From positions 62,001 through 126,000 of the forward strand of contig JAPLDT010000019.1 in the NCBI GenBank assembly GCA_026391315.1: a stretch of 64,000 bases of DNA, given 5' to 3'. This document shows, piece by piece, positions 49,432-58,677 of the stretch (position 1 is the first letter of the stretch; each line of letters begins with the position of its first letter). The translations under genes were made by a program, and so were the position numbers. Source of the stretch: Bacteroidia bacterium (GTDB taxonomy: Bacteria > Bacteroidota > Bacteroidia > Bacteroidales > Prolixibacteraceae). The notes beneath the pieces were generated by a model. It saw only the letters and a list, made by a program, of their open reading frames with translations. It searched no databases and was not told the origin of the DNA.

Positions 49432-52188
49432 CTATTTCTTTGTTAGAAATAGGTCGGAGTCATAGGTGAACTGATAGTTTCCAGATCCAAGTTCAATGGT
49501 CGTGGCATCTTTTACCTGCTCTGCCTTGCAACTCTTGCTACCGGAAACCGGAAGCTGATTCAACATCATTTTCGCAAGCTCGGCGTGTGGTAAGGTGACC
49601 GTTGCAGTGGTATTAGCAGGAATGGTAACATCGTAGACCATTTGCGACTTATCCAGTTTCCACGAGGATTTGATCATTCCGTACAGGCTATTAAATTCGG
49701 CAGAGGCCTTTGTAAGATCGCCTCCGGGATGAGGTGTCAGCAGTATATGTTTGTAACCCGGATGCTGAGGATCCAGGTCAATACCGGCAACATGCTTGTA
49801 CAACCACTCTCCTATCGCGCCATAAGCATAATGGTTGAAACTGTTCATACCAACATCCTGGAAAGAACCGTCCGGTTTTTGTCCGTCCCACCGCTCCCAG
49901 ATGGTTGTGGCACCCTGCGTGACAGGATACAACCAGGAGGGATATTTTGTTCTTTTCAGCAACATGAAGGCCAGATCATCCCTGCCAATAGATGTAAGCG
50001 TTTGGCAAACCAATGGCGTTCCCACAAATCCCGAAGTGAGGTGACCCATCTTTTTCACATCGGCTGCCAGGTATTCGGCAGAGCTCTTTTTCAAATTGTC
50101 GGGTAGCAGATCGAAGGCTAGCGCCAACGAATAACCTGTTTGTGTATGGGAAACAACCCGTCCGTTCTTAGTGACAAATTCATCGATAAAAGCCTTTTTT
50201 ACTGCTGCCGAAAGGTTGGCATAAAAAATGGCATCCTCTGTCTTACCAAGGATAGCTGCAATCTGGCTGAGAATCTTTGAGGAATGGGCATAATAAGCCG
50301 TTGCAATCAGATCCTTTTCAGTGGTTGCACCGGGATAAGAAGAGCTGGTTGTAGCAAAGGCAAGCCAGTCGCCGAAATGCTCATCACCTATCCATAGGTT
50401 CTTTTCCCCGGCACGGGTATGCATGTATTCGACCCATGCTTTCATGCTGTTGTACTGCTCTGCCAGGATCCGCTTGTCGCCATAAACCTGATATACAGTC
50501 CAGGGCACGATGATGGATGCATCGGCCCATGCTGTTGCGCCACCGCCACCACTCAATACATCAGGAATCACATGTGGTACTCGGCCACTCTTCAGCTGAT
50601 CAGCAGTAAAATCCTTCATCCATTTGGTGTAAAAGGCTGCCACATCAAAATTGAAAGCCGCCGTCATACTGAATACCTGGGCATCACCAGTCCAGCCCAG
50701 ACGCTCATCTCGCTGCGGACAGTCGGTAGGAACATCTACAAAGTTGCCCTTTTGCCCCCACTGGATGTTGTGCTGCAACTGGTTGATCAAAGAGTCGGAA
50801 CATGCGAAACTCCCGGTAGGAGTCATCGCGGAATGTATTACCACTCCTGTCACCTGATCCATGGTTGGTTCAGCGGCAAGTCCCTCCAATTTAACAAACC
50901 TGAAACCATGGAAGGTAAACAGAGGCTGATAGATCTCTTCTCCTCCGCCTTTCAGGATGTAGGTATCGGTACATTTCGCTGCGCGAAGGTTGTCTGTGTA
51001 GAAATTTCCGGCTTTGTCCAGAACTTCGGCAAATTTTACAACTACTTTATCCCCGCTGTTGCCTTTAACTTTTAATCTAACTACCCCCACCATGTTTTGT
51101 CCCATGTCGAGGACAGACTCACCCTTGGGCGTTTTGATCAGTTTAACCGGCTTGATCTCCTGAATGGCCTGCACCGGAACTCCCTGGGGAGCTATCAGGG
51201 TACTTTTTGTAAAATCATATCCCGTAGCGCTTTTCCATTTGGAATCGGCATATCCGGCCTGATCCCAACCGTTCAGCTCAAGTCTTGCGTCGTAACGCTC
51301 TCCGTTGTATATATCCGATTCGAGGATAGGCCCTGTAGTGGCTTTCCAGTTCGAATCAGTTGTGATGGTCTCCCTGGTTCCATCGGTGTAATTGATTTCA
51401 AGTTGTGCAAGGAGTGCACTTTTATCGCCGTAATAGCTCCTTTGTCCTTTGAAACCGATATTCCCGCGGTACCATCCGTCACCAACAATTGCTCCGATGG
51501 CATTTTTGGTGGTAAGCATTGTGGTAACATCGTAAGTCTGGTATTGAATACGATTTTTGTAACTGGTCCAACCCGGTGTGAACAGGTCATTTCCAACCTT
51601 TTTACCGTTTAGACGCAGTTCATATAGTCCCAAAGCAGTGACATAAACCCTGGCCGACTTTACCTTTTTGTTCAGGGAGAACTCCTTTCTGAAATATTGA
51701 GACGGACGGGAAACCAGATTATCCTGCTCCTCTCCAAGTCTGATCCAGGAGGCTTTCCAATCGGCTTCTCCCAGGAGACCCATCTCCCAGTAAGCTGGTT
51801 CGCTCCAGGCTGTGGCTTTGTTTTTGGCATCCCAGATCCTCACCTGCCACCACATCCTTTGCATCGATTTGCCAGAGGGTCCGCCATAGGCAATGTTGAC
51901 CGATTCGGATGAGTTCACTTTTCCGGTTTCCCACAACAGTTTGCCGGCTCTTGAGAGGCTTCCCTGAGACTCTGCTACCCTGATTTCGTAAGCCTGCTGC
52001 ATGAAATTGTTTTCAGGCGAAACGATTTGCCAGCTCAGGCGAGGTTGGGCAACACCAATCCCGACTGGATTGATCTGATATTCACATTTCAAGGCAGAAA
52101 CCGTTGCTTTGGAATATCCTACAATTGAAATAAGTAATAGAAACATTGAAAACAGAATGTTTTTGTAATAGTTGATTGGCATTTTCAA
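49432..52188 (-). CDS. Alpha-L-rhamnosidase, glycoside hydrolase family 78
   Basis: 918 residues with a signal peptide (about 1-26), so exported. N-terminal beta-sandwich domains carry the TPGWTSYKNRIQYQ and GDGWYRGNIG motifs of bacterial rhamnosidases. The (alpha/alpha)6 catalytic domain has DVPTDCPQRDERLGWTGDAQ with the acidic catalytic residues, then GDEHFGDWLA and TIWERWDGQ. It releases terminal L-rhamnose from plant glycans or glycosides. No SusCD pair is adjacent. The neighbouring dehydrogenase may be unrelated. Confidence 0.93.
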   Translation of the reverse strand: MKMPINYYKNILFSMFLLLISIVGYSKATVSALKCEYQINPVGIGVAQPRLSWQIVSPENNFMQQAYEIRVAESQGSLSRAGKLLWETGKVNSSESVNIAYGGPSGKSMQRMWWQVRIWDAKNKATAWSEPAYWEMGLLGEADWKASWIRLGEEQDNLVSRPSQYFRKEFSLNKKVKSARVYVTALGLYELRLNGKKVGNDLFTPGWTSYKNRIQYQTYDVTTMLTTKNAIGAIVGDGWYRGNIGFKGQRSYYGDKSALLAQLEINYTDGTRETITTDSNWKATTGPILESDIYNGERYDARLELNGWDQAGYADSKWKSATGYDFTKSTLIAPQGVPVQAIQEIKPVKLIKTPKGESVLDMGQNMVGVVRLKVKGNSGDKVVVKFAEVLDKAGNFYTDNLRAAKCTDTYILKGGGEEIYQPLFTFHGFRFVKLEGLAAEPTMDQVTGVVIHSAMTPTGSFACSDSLINQLQHNIQWGQKGNFVDVPTDCPQRDERLGWTGDAQVFSMTAAFNFDVAAFYTKWMKDFTADQLKSGRVPHVIPDVLSGGGGATAWADASIIVPWTVYQVYGDKRILAEQYNSMKAWVEYMHTRAGEKNLWIGDEHFGDWLAFATTSSSYPGATTEKDLIATAYYAHSSKILSQIAAILGKTEDAIFYANLSAAVKKAFIDEFVTKNGRVVSHTQTGYSLALAFDLLPDNLKKSSAEYLAADVKKMGHLTSGFVGTPLVCQTLTSIGRDDLAFMLLKRTKYPSWLYPVTQGATTIWERWDGQKPDGSFQDVGMNSFNHYAYGAIGEWLYKHVAGIDLDPQHPGYKHILLTPHPGGDLTKASAEFNSLYGMIKSSWKLDKSQMVYDVTIPANTTATVTLPHAELAKMMLNQLPVSGSKSCKAEQVKDATTIELGSGNYQFTYDSDLFLTKK

Positions 52189-52228
52189 TTTATTTAAGTG
52201 GTTAATTTCTTCAAAGGTAAAATATTAT

Positions 52229-53203
52229 CTAACTCCAGACAACCGGATTAACGATCGAAATATCCCTTCTGCCATCAAAAAATTTCAACATATTTTCGGC
52301 GGCTTCGCGGCCTATTTCTATTCTGCTATCAATGGTGCCGGTTGCATTGTGCGGAGTAAGCACAACATTGTCCAGAGCAAACAACTCAGGGGTTATCACC
52401 GGTTCTGCCTCAAAAACATCAAGTCCGGCGCCGCCCAACTTGCCATTCTGCAGATACTTCACGAGCATCTTTTCATCGACCACCGGACCTCTGGCCGTAT
52501 TGATGATGATGGCTCCCTGCTTCATGCGTACCATAGCAGCTTCATCCAACAGATGATGGGTCTCATCCGTCAGCGGACAATGCAAGGAGATGACATCCGA
52601 TCTTTCGAGTAACTCTCCAAAACTGACTTGCTGACAATCGTATTTTCGTTCGATATCTTCCGCCAACCGGGTGCGGTTGTAATAGACCACCTTCATGCCT
52701 GAGGCGATTGCCCTTCGTGCAAAAGCCTGACCAATCCGACCCATGCCAATAATTCCAACAGTTTTGCCAAAAATGCCCGTACCCAGATTCTCCATCATGC
52801 CCCATTTGAAGTCGGGATTGGTCCTCAATCCCCTGTCTGTTAATGCAATATTCCTGGTAAGTGACAATAGCAATCCAAAGGCCATTTCAGCAGTTGGTTC
52901 AGTAACAGCATTGGGAGTGTTGCAAACAACTATACCCATCTCTGTGGCTTTTGCCACATCGACATTGTTGAAACCTACACCAAAATTAGCTACAATCTTT
53001 ACGTGTTTTCCATCTTTCAGCACCTCTGCTGCAAGGGGTTTTGTGAAAACTGAGAGAACTCCGACCACATCACGAATAAGCACTTTTAGCTCCTCGTCTG
53101 TAAACATGAAATTTTCGGTAGGATAGACCAAATCGAATTTTTGTTCCAATTCTGCAAGACCCTTCCTGGGAATAGCGGCAACAACGAGTATTTTCGGCTT
53201 CAT
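52229..53203 (-). CDS. D-isomer-specific 2-hydroxyacid dehydrogenase
   Basis: 324 residues. The NAD(P)-binding motif GMGRIGQAFARRA is near residue 152. Catalytic Arg is in NTARGPVVDEK, Glu in FEAEPVITPEL and His in TPHNATGT. It could be a glyoxylate/hydroxypyruvate or phenyllactate-type reductase. The VGFNNVDVAKA segment fits the glyoxylate-reductase-like group. It lies upstream of the rhamnosidase on the same strand with a 40-base gap, so cotranscription is likely. Confidence 0.88.
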   Translation of the reverse strand: MKPKILVVAAIPRKGLAELEQKFDLVYPTENFMFTDEELKVLIRDVVGVLSVFTKPLAAEVLKDGKHVKIVANFGVGFNNVDVAKATEMGIVVCNTPNAVTEPTAEMAFGLLLSLTRNIALTDRGLRTNPDFKWGMMENLGTGIFGKTVGIIGMGRIGQAFARRAIASGMKVVYYNRTRLAEDIERKYDCQQVSFGELLERSDVISLHCPLTDETHHLLDEAAMVRMKQGAIIINTARGPVVDEKMLVKYLQNGKLGGAGLDVFEAEPVITPELFALDNVVLTPHNATGTIDSRIEIGREAAENMLKFFDGRRDISIVNPVVWS

Positions 53204-53336
53204 CTGAAATAGTAGTTAAAAGTAATTGACAATGGACAATTGAAAATGCTTTGTTTGCTGAATATATGTCCAAAGTTAGAAACTGTTTAAATTTTATTGT
53301 TCCCACATTATTCATCAGAAATAACGGGATCAAGTC

Positions 53337-53454
53337 TGTGCCGTAGGCACATAATGTCGGTAGAAATAGAATTTAACGCAAAATATCCCGTCCCGTACGG
53401 GACGGAATTTAGATCTTAATCCATTTTCTACCGACATAATATCCCTAACGGGAC
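53337..53454 (-). repeat. REP-like palindromic element, copy 3
   Basis: Inverted relative to 16185-16320 and about 90 per cent identical by eye over roughly 118 bases, including the central CGTCCCGTACGGGACG. Similarity extends into the flank (AAATTTTAAACAGTCTCT). Confidence 0.85.
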
Positions 53455-53548
53455 AAAAAAACAAATTTTAAACAGTCTCTTAAAATGACAAATTATTTCC
53501 AAATATATTATATATCTGATTCATTGTCAATTGTCAACATTTAATTTT

Positions 53549-54019
53549 TTAAACATTTCCCCCATCGCTGGTCACAATAAACCTTCCGTAGTAAAACCCT
53601 GTATAGTAAAATCGCAGGGAGGAGAGCAATAGCGGTACTGACATCATCAGGTAGAGGAAAGCGAGGTAGGGCAATGGTATCCAGCCAGTGGTCCGCAGGG
53701 TAATCCCCATGGAGATCATGAAGATCATCACCAGATAACTCCTGAAATTAAAGAAAGAGAAAGCACAAGGATAAGACTCTTTCATTTTGAGGATTCTGAG
53801 TGTATGCTTCATGGATAATTTAGAGAAAAGCTTTAGGTAGAACAGGATACCACCCGCCAATGCCACCAGTAATTTCAGCGCAAGCAATCGGGTGGTTGTA
53901 TCAAGCATCTTATAGCCCTTGAACATCAACATTGATCCTGCGAAAGTCCAGAGAGCGGCAGCAATAAAAAGAAGGAGACGTTTTGGAACGCCGGGTTTTA
54001 GACGGGATAAATTTTTCAC
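53549..54019 (-). CDS. Hypothetical four-helix membrane protein
   Basis: 156 residues. Predicted membrane helices lie at about 14-33, 43-62, 92-110 and 115-137. The N-terminus is basic (KNLSRLKPGVPKRL), so it should be cytoplasmic, and the loop with KHTLRILKMKESYPC is basic too. The C-terminal YTGFYYGRFIVTSDGG recalls a small Bacteroidota membrane family, but no function is known. It lies between a REP-like element and a KilA-N-type hairpin repeat. Confidence 0.6.
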   Translation of the reverse strand: MKNLSRLKPGVPKRLLLFIAAALWTFAGSMLMFKGYKMLDTTTRLLALKLLVALAGGILFYLKLFSKLSMKHTLRILKMKESYPCAFSFFNFRSYLVMIFMISMGITLRTTGWIPLPYLAFLYLMMSVPLLLSSLRFYYTGFYYGRFIVTSDGGNV

Positions 54020-54082
54020 ATTTACAAATTTAAATGAACTATGAACTTGCGAATTATTACGGCGAACCGGTTCTTAAGTTTG

Positions 54083-54178
54083 CAAATGAAATACCCATGA
54101 GTATATTTTCACACCATCAGAAAATGAATATTTGGGTATTCCATGCGACCTTTAAATAACAAAAAATATTCGCATGAA
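54083..54178 (+). repeat. Covarying hairpin repeat between hypothetical genes
   Basis: A B hairpin (AATACCCA 54090-54097 with TGGGTATT 54133-54140) and an A hairpin (CATGCG 54142-54147 with CGCATG 54171-54176), closely matching the copy at the KilA-N gene. Its ATGAAG end points into the 3' end of an opposite-strand gene, so here it opens no useful frame. Confidence 0.85.
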
Positions 54179-54195
54179 GAGAAAAAATGTGAATC

Positions 54196-54525
54196 TTACT
54201 TGACGAGTTCCAAAATATCGATGATCTGACCCGTTATTTTAACAATTTTTCGAAGTGTGACGGTCAGTTCTGAGAGCTGTTCCGAAGTTCTTTTCATCTC
54301 CTCCGTCAAAGCATTTAGGGCCATACTTTCGTTTTTCAACGCAACAATCAATCGCTTTTCAAATGAAGAGACCAATAATCTCTCGAGATTTCTCAGGTGC
54401 TGAGATGTCTTTTCGAGACTTTGAACTGCTTCAGGACTTAAGCTTTTCTCGGTCATTGCAACAAGAATGTCAAACTGAGCTTTCCGGATCTCTTCCAATG
54501 TGATCTCTTTGTCCATTTTTATCAT
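54196..54525 (-). CDS. Hypothetical helical protein
   Basis: 109 residues, almost wholly helical and polar, with heptad-like spacing (LEKTSQHLRNLERLLVSSF, LTEEMKRTSEQLSELTVTL), so probably a coiled coil. No signal or membrane segment. It begins two bases after the stop of the upstream lipoprotein gene and is translationally linked to it. No family recognised. Confidence 0.6.
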   Translation of the reverse strand: MIKMDKEITLEEIRKAQFDILVAMTEKSLSPEAVQSLEKTSQHLRNLERLLVSSFEKRLIVALKNESMALNALTEEMKRTSEQLSELTVTLRKIVKITGQIIDILELVK

Positions 54526-54527
54526 TA

Positions 54528-55430
54528 TTATATCTTTTTGTTTATATCATCCACCATTTTATAAAGCTTTTCAACATCGGTATAAAAACCGCTCAGACGG
54601 GCAGTTACCTCTTTCAATGTTTTGGTTTCGTTGAGGGTCTCTGCCAGTGCCAGATGTGCAATTCTGAGGTTTTTTACTGCATGGAGGGTTTGCAGCCGAA
54701 ACTCTTTTAACCGCTCTACCCGCTTTTTCAATTCAATGTAGTCTCGTTCACTTTCGATCGAGGGAGGCATTCGTTTGGTAAAATAGTACCTGAAACTTTC
54801 GCCCAAACCCGAATCTTCATTACTGATCAGTTGAATAAGCAGCCCGGACGACAAATATTTCTCAATTTCGCCGCAAAGGCAGGACACCAGCGTATCTGCC
54901 TGATTTACAAATCTTTTAAGCGCTTTGGATTGCCTGTTCGACAGGTATGCGTTTGTACCCAAATTAAGGGTTTCGGTAAGTAAGATACCTAATCCGGGCG
55001 GCAGCTTGCTTACTTCCGTTGTCTGGTTGTAATCGCCAACCAATGTTTCCAGCTCAATGCCAAAAGTTCCATACAATTTGCTGTTGGAGTTGAAAGAGGC
55101 ATCGCTTGAGAGCTGGACCAATCCGTTGGCGTAGTTTTCGAGGATCTTGAATACAGGCCTTACCCTGGCGGGAATCTTGTCGTTGCTGATTCGCTCCTGA
55201 ACAATGGCATCCAGTTCGCTTAGGTGGGTCACAGGATCGGTAAAGGAGTTGGCGTAATAAACACCCCTGAGCTCACGTATATCTGCAAGCTCCATCCATA
55301 TCTTTTCAGGTAAAGTGGAGAAATTACCGGCTCTGACAGCAAATTGCTGTACAGTCGTTCTTTGCTCTTTGGAAACAGAGAGACAGCTTCCAAGGAAGAG
55401 CAGCAGTATCAGGCAGTAACAAGGTTTCAT
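54528..55430 (-). CDS. Hypothetical lipoprotein
   Basis: 300 residues with a lipoprotein signal (lipobox FLGSC, Cys16). The rest is helical and rich in Leu and Glu, with conserved-looking LREL(R)GVYYANS near 52 and a C-terminal helix FYTDVEKLYKMVDDI. It is probably anchored in a membrane facing the periplasm. It forms a two-gene unit with the coiled-coil protein downstream. No family recognised. Confidence 0.6.
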   Translation of the reverse strand: MKPCYCLILLLFLGSCLSVSKEQRTTVQQFAVRAGNFSTLPEKIWMELADIRELRGVYYANSFTDPVTHLSELDAIVQERISNDKIPARVRPVFKILENYANGLVQLSSDASFNSNSKLYGTFGIELETLVGDYNQTTEVSKLPPGLGILLTETLNLGTNAYLSNRQSKALKRFVNQADTLVSCLCGEIEKYLSSGLLIQLISNEDSGLGESFRYYFTKRMPPSIESERDYIELKKRVERLKEFRLQTLHAVKNLRIAHLALAETLNETKTLKEVTARLSGFYTDVEKLYKMVDDINKKI

Positions 55431-55659
55431 CTAAGGGATTTAGGTAGAAAAGGGATACGCTACGCAACAGGAAATATGAAAAACCAGTTATGAGATATGA
55501 GTTATGAGCTATAAGATATGAGATTAAATTGTTTTTAGTATCAAAAGAAAAACAGGGAAAATTAAGCATTTTAATCGTTAAAAACGAATGATTTTCGAAA
55601 TATTTTGTGCTTTCAAAATATTTTTTTCTGAAAAACAAGGGGTTGTAAGGATTTTTTCC

Positions 55660-55668
55660 TAGTTTTGC
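55660..55668 (+). promoter_or_regulatory. trp operon -7 element
   Basis: TAGTTTTGC matches TAnnTTTGC, 17 bases before the leader peptide start. No good -33 TTG at the usual distance. Confidence 0.55.
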
Positions 55669-55684
55669 AGCAAACAAGTTTACA

Positions 55685-55747
55685 ATGATCACACGTTTGG
55701 CAAATACATATTGGTGGTGGCTGGCTTATAACTCTCAAAAGTCGTAA
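55685..55747 (+). CDS. trpL: trp operon leader peptide
   Basis: A 20-residue frame with three consecutive Trp codons (residues 10-12, bases 55712-55720), placed between the promoter and a strong terminator upstream of trpB. This is the layout of ribosome-mediated attenuation: scarce Trp-tRNA stalls the ribosome on the Trp codons and lets transcription continue. The competing antiterminator pairing could not be worked out by eye. Confidence 0.88.
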   Translation: MITRLANTYWWWLAYNSQKS

Positions 55748-55783
55748 GGAAGCAACGCTTGTATTTACCTGAATTGATATAGT

Positions 55784-55822
55784 AAAAGAGGCCTGTCGCA
55801 ACCGCGGCAGGCCTCTTTTTTT
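55784..55822 (+). terminator. trp attenuator terminator
   Basis: AAAAGAGGCCTG pairs perfectly with CAGGCCTCTTTT, extended by four more pairs to a small AACC loop, then a run of seven Ts. It lies 37 bases after the leader peptide stop. Confidence 0.93.
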
Positions 55823-55897
55823 GGTGGCAAATTTAGAATAGTGGATAAGAAATGTGAAAATTGGAAAATGTGGAAATGAAGACAAACAGTGACATAT

Positions 55898-57076
55898 ATG
55901 AACACCTACCAGGCAGATAAAAACGGTTATTACGGAGAATTCGGAGGGGCATACATCCCTGAAATCCTTCACCGCTGTGTAACGGAGCTACAAAACACCT
56001 ATTTACAGGTCATCGAAAGTGAAGAGTTCAAAAAGGAGTTCGACCAGTTGCTGCAAGACTATGTTGGTCGTCCTTCCCCCTTGTACCTGGCCAAACGGCT
56101 CAGCGAAAAATATGGCTGCAGGATCTACCTCAAACGTGAAGATCTGAACCATACCGGGGCCCACAAAATCAACAACACCATCGGACAGATTCTGCTGGCA
56201 CGCAAAATGGGCAAAACCCGCATCATCGCTGAGACAGGCGCGGGTCAACACGGGGTGGCCACCGCTACCGTCTGCGCCCTGATGAACATGGAGTGCATTG
56301 TCTACATGGGCAAAACAGATGTGGCCCGTCAGCACGTCAACGTGCAAAAGATGAAGATGCTGGGAGCCGAAGTGCGACCGGTTACCTCCGGCAACATGAC
56401 GCTGAAAGATGCCACCAACGAAGCGATCCGCGACTGGTGTTGCAATCCTTCTGATACTTATTACATCATCGGCTCTACTGTTGGTCCGCACCCTTACCCC
56501 GACATGGTAGCCCGCTTGCAGTCTGTCATCAGTGAGGAGATCAAAAAACAACTTCTGCTCAAGGAGGGGCGCGACTATCCCGACTACCTCATCGCCTGTG
56601 TGGGAGGCGGCAGCAATGCGGCTGGCACCATCTATCACTACCTCGACGATGAGCGGGTGAAAATAGTGCTGGCCGAAGCCGGCGGACTCGGTATCGAATC
56701 CGGCCAGAGCGCTGCAACCATCCAACTGGGCAGCGTTGGCATTCTCCATGGCACCAAATCGCTGGTGATGCAGAGTGAGGATGGCCAAATCGAAGAGCCG
56801 TACTCCATCTCCGCCGGACTCGACTATCCAGGTATCGGTCCGATGCATGCAAATCTGGCGGCCACAAAACGGGCAACCATCCTGGCTGTCAACGACGACG
56901 AAGCCCTGGAGGCCGCATTCGAACTGACACGTATCGAAGGAATTATCCCGGCCCTCGAATCTGCCCATGCCCTCGGCGCCCTCTCCAAAGTGGATTTCAA
57001 ACCTACCGATGTGGTGGTACTCACTTTGTCGGGACGTGGGGATAAGGATATGGACACCTTCATCAAAGCAATGTGA
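55898..57076 (+). CDS. trpB: Tryptophan synthase beta chain
   Basis: About 392 residues; condenses indole and serine to tryptophan with PLP. The PLP lysine is in [10 protein letters not shown], the glutamate in [10 protein letters not shown], and the phosphate loop is [11 protein letters not shown] 55898 is preferred over the GTG three codons earlier because family members begin close to [12 protein letters not shown]. As first gene of the operon it is far from trpA, the usual Bacteroidota order. Its TGA stop lies within an AATGTGAAAATTGG repeat. Confidence 0.97.
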   Translation: MNTYQADKNGYYGEFGGAYIPEILHRCVTELQNTYLQVIESEEFKKEFDQLLQDYVGRPSPLYLAKRLSEKYGCRIYLKREDLNHTGAHKINNTIGQILLARKMGKTRIIAETGAGQHGVATATVCALMNMECIVYMGKTDVARQHVNVQKMKMLGAEVRPVTSGNMTLKDATNEAIRDWCCNPSDTYYIIGSTVGPHPYPDMVARLQSVISEEIKKQLLLKEGRDYPDYLIACVGGGSNAAGTIYHYLDDERVKIVLAEAGGLGIESGQSAATIQLGSVGILHGTKSLVMQSEDGQIEEPYSISAGLDYPGIGPMHANLAATKRATILAVNDDEALEAAFELTRIEGIIPALESAHALGALSKVDFKPTDVVVLTLSGRGDKDMDTFIKAM

Positions 57077-57237
57077 AAATTGGAAAATGTGGAAATTACG
57101 AAAGAGAGATGAGACATGAAATTGCAAAATATGGAAATTGCAGCCGGTCCCTGAGCGAAGTCGAAGGGTCACATTTCCACATTTCCCAATTTTCACATTC
57201 CCCACTTTATCCTTTTTACTTTATCCTTTATCCTTTG
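57072..57237. repeat. Mixed repeats between trpB and trpE
   Basis: A forward AATGTGAAAATTGGAAAATG unit (57072-57100) and an inverted ACATTTCCACATTTCCCAAT unit (57170-57200) can pair. Between them is TCCCTGAGCGAAGTCGAAGG (57148-57167), and an inverted heptamer array (CTTTATCC words, 57205-57236) follows. If the hairpin forms in mRNA it could lower expression of trpE to trpA relative to trpB. Confidence 0.75.
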
Positions 57238-57256
57238 AATAATAAATAACCATTAT

Positions 57257-58672
57257 ATGAAAAATTTAACCAGATTCGCATACACCGCCAGCAGCAAGCA
57301 GGTACTCGGTGATCTGCATACGCCTGTCAGCATCTATCTGAAGGTACGGGATGTCTACCCGGAATCGGTACTGCTCGAGAGTTCTGACTTCAGTGCAAAT
57401 GAAAACAGTCTCTCCTTCATTGCCCTGCATCCCATTGCCAGGGTTGGGATCAACAGCGGCATCTGCACTTCCCAGTTTCCGGACGGAACCACAATGGAGC
57501 AACCATTGAGCGGTACTTTCGGCGTGGCTGAAGCGCTGAACGGCTTTATGGCAAAATTTGAGGTGACAGGAGAACGTGCCGATGTGTGCGGTGTCTTCGG
57601 CTATACTGCCTTCGACGCGGTGCGATACCTCGAGAAAATTGCCGTCATCGAGAGTCACCAGACAGAAAATGACGCCCCCGATCTGCTCTACATCCTATAC
57701 AAATACATCCTGGTGTTCAACCACTACAAGGACGAATTAACGCTGATTGAGCTGACCAAATCGGGCGAATTGCCCAACCTGGAAGGGCTGGAGACGCTGA
57801 TTGCCAACCGCAACTATGCCTCTTATGATTTTACCCTCAACGGTCAGGAGCGATCACCAATCACCGATGAAAAATACCGCGAAATGGTACGCAAAGGGAT
57901 CTCCCACTGTCTTCGCGGGGATGTCTTTCAGGTGGTCTTGTCAAGAAGGTTTGAACAGCCCTTTCTGGGCGACGACTTCAAGGTCTACAGGGCGTTGCGC
58001 AGCGTGAACCCCTCGCCTTACCTCTTCTATTTCGATTTTGGCGGTTTCCGGATCTTTGGCTCCTCGCCTGAAACCCATTGCAAAATCACAAGAGGAAGGG
58101 CCACCATCGATCCGATCGCCGGCACCGTGCGCCGTAGTGGTGACGTGGTAGAAGACAAGGCGCTCAGCGAGGCCCTCTTGCAGGATCCCAAGGAGAATGC
58201 CGAGCATGTGATGCTGGTCGACCTGGCCCGCAACGATCTGAGCCGCAACTGCAACGACGTGGGGATCAATTTCTACAAACAGGTACACTACTACTCCCAT
58301 GTAATTCACCTCGTTTCCCGCGTGAGCGGAAACATCCTTCCGGAGAGCAATCCCGTTAAAACATTTGCCGATACCTTCCCGGCTGGAACCCTCAGCGGTG
58401 CACCCAAAGTGAGAGCCATGCAACTGATTTCCGAAATTGAGACCCACAACCGGGGCGCCTATGGTGGCTGTATCGGATTCATCGGCTTCAACGGCGACCT
58501 CAACCAGGCAATCACCATCCGCACCTTCGTGAGCCGCGGAAACACCCTCTTTTACCAGGCAGGAGCAGGCATTGTGGCCAAGAGTAACGACGAGAGCGAA
58601 CTGCAGGAAGTCAACAGTAAGCTGGGCGCATTGAAAAGAGCGATCGACATCGCCGAAACCCTGAAAAATTAA
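57257..58672 (+). CDS. trpE: Anthranilate synthase component I
   Basis: 471 residues; makes anthranilate from chorismate with ammonia from TrpG. The tryptophan feedback site motif LLESS is at residues 39-43. The chorismate-binding domain has DVFQVVLSRRF, FGSSPETH, PIAGTVRR, DLARND, and the C-terminal FPAGTLSGAPKVRAM and YGGCIGF. It is followed after five bases by trpG, supporting a TrpE-TrpG complex. Confidence 0.96.
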   Translation: MKNLTRFAYTASSKQVLGDLHTPVSIYLKVRDVYPESVLLESSDFSANENSLSFIALHPIARVGINSGICTSQFPDGTTMEQPLSGTFGVAEALNGFMAKFEVTGERADVCGVFGYTAFDAVRYLEKIAVIESHQTENDAPDLLYILYKYILVFNHYKDELTLIELTKSGELPNLEGLETLIANRNYASYDFTLNGQERSPITDEKYREMVRKGISHCLRGDVFQVVLSRRFEQPFLGDDFKVYRALRSVNPSPYLFYFDFGGFRIFGSSPETHCKITRGRATIDPIAGTVRRSGDVVEDKALSEALLQDPKENAEHVMLVDLARNDLSRNCNDVGINFYKQVHYYSHVIHLVSRVSGNILPESNPVKTFADTFPAGTLSGAPKVRAMQLISEIETHNRGAYGGCIGFIGFNGDLNQAITIRTFVSRGNTLFYQAGAGIVAKSNDESELQEVNSKLGALKRAIDIAETLKN

Positions 58673-58677
58673 GAACC

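Noticed and set aside
56003-57205. A 400-codon frame on the minus strand opposite trpB
   Set aside because: It mirrors trpB codons, has no homology features and no start context. trpB motifs are complete on the plus strand.
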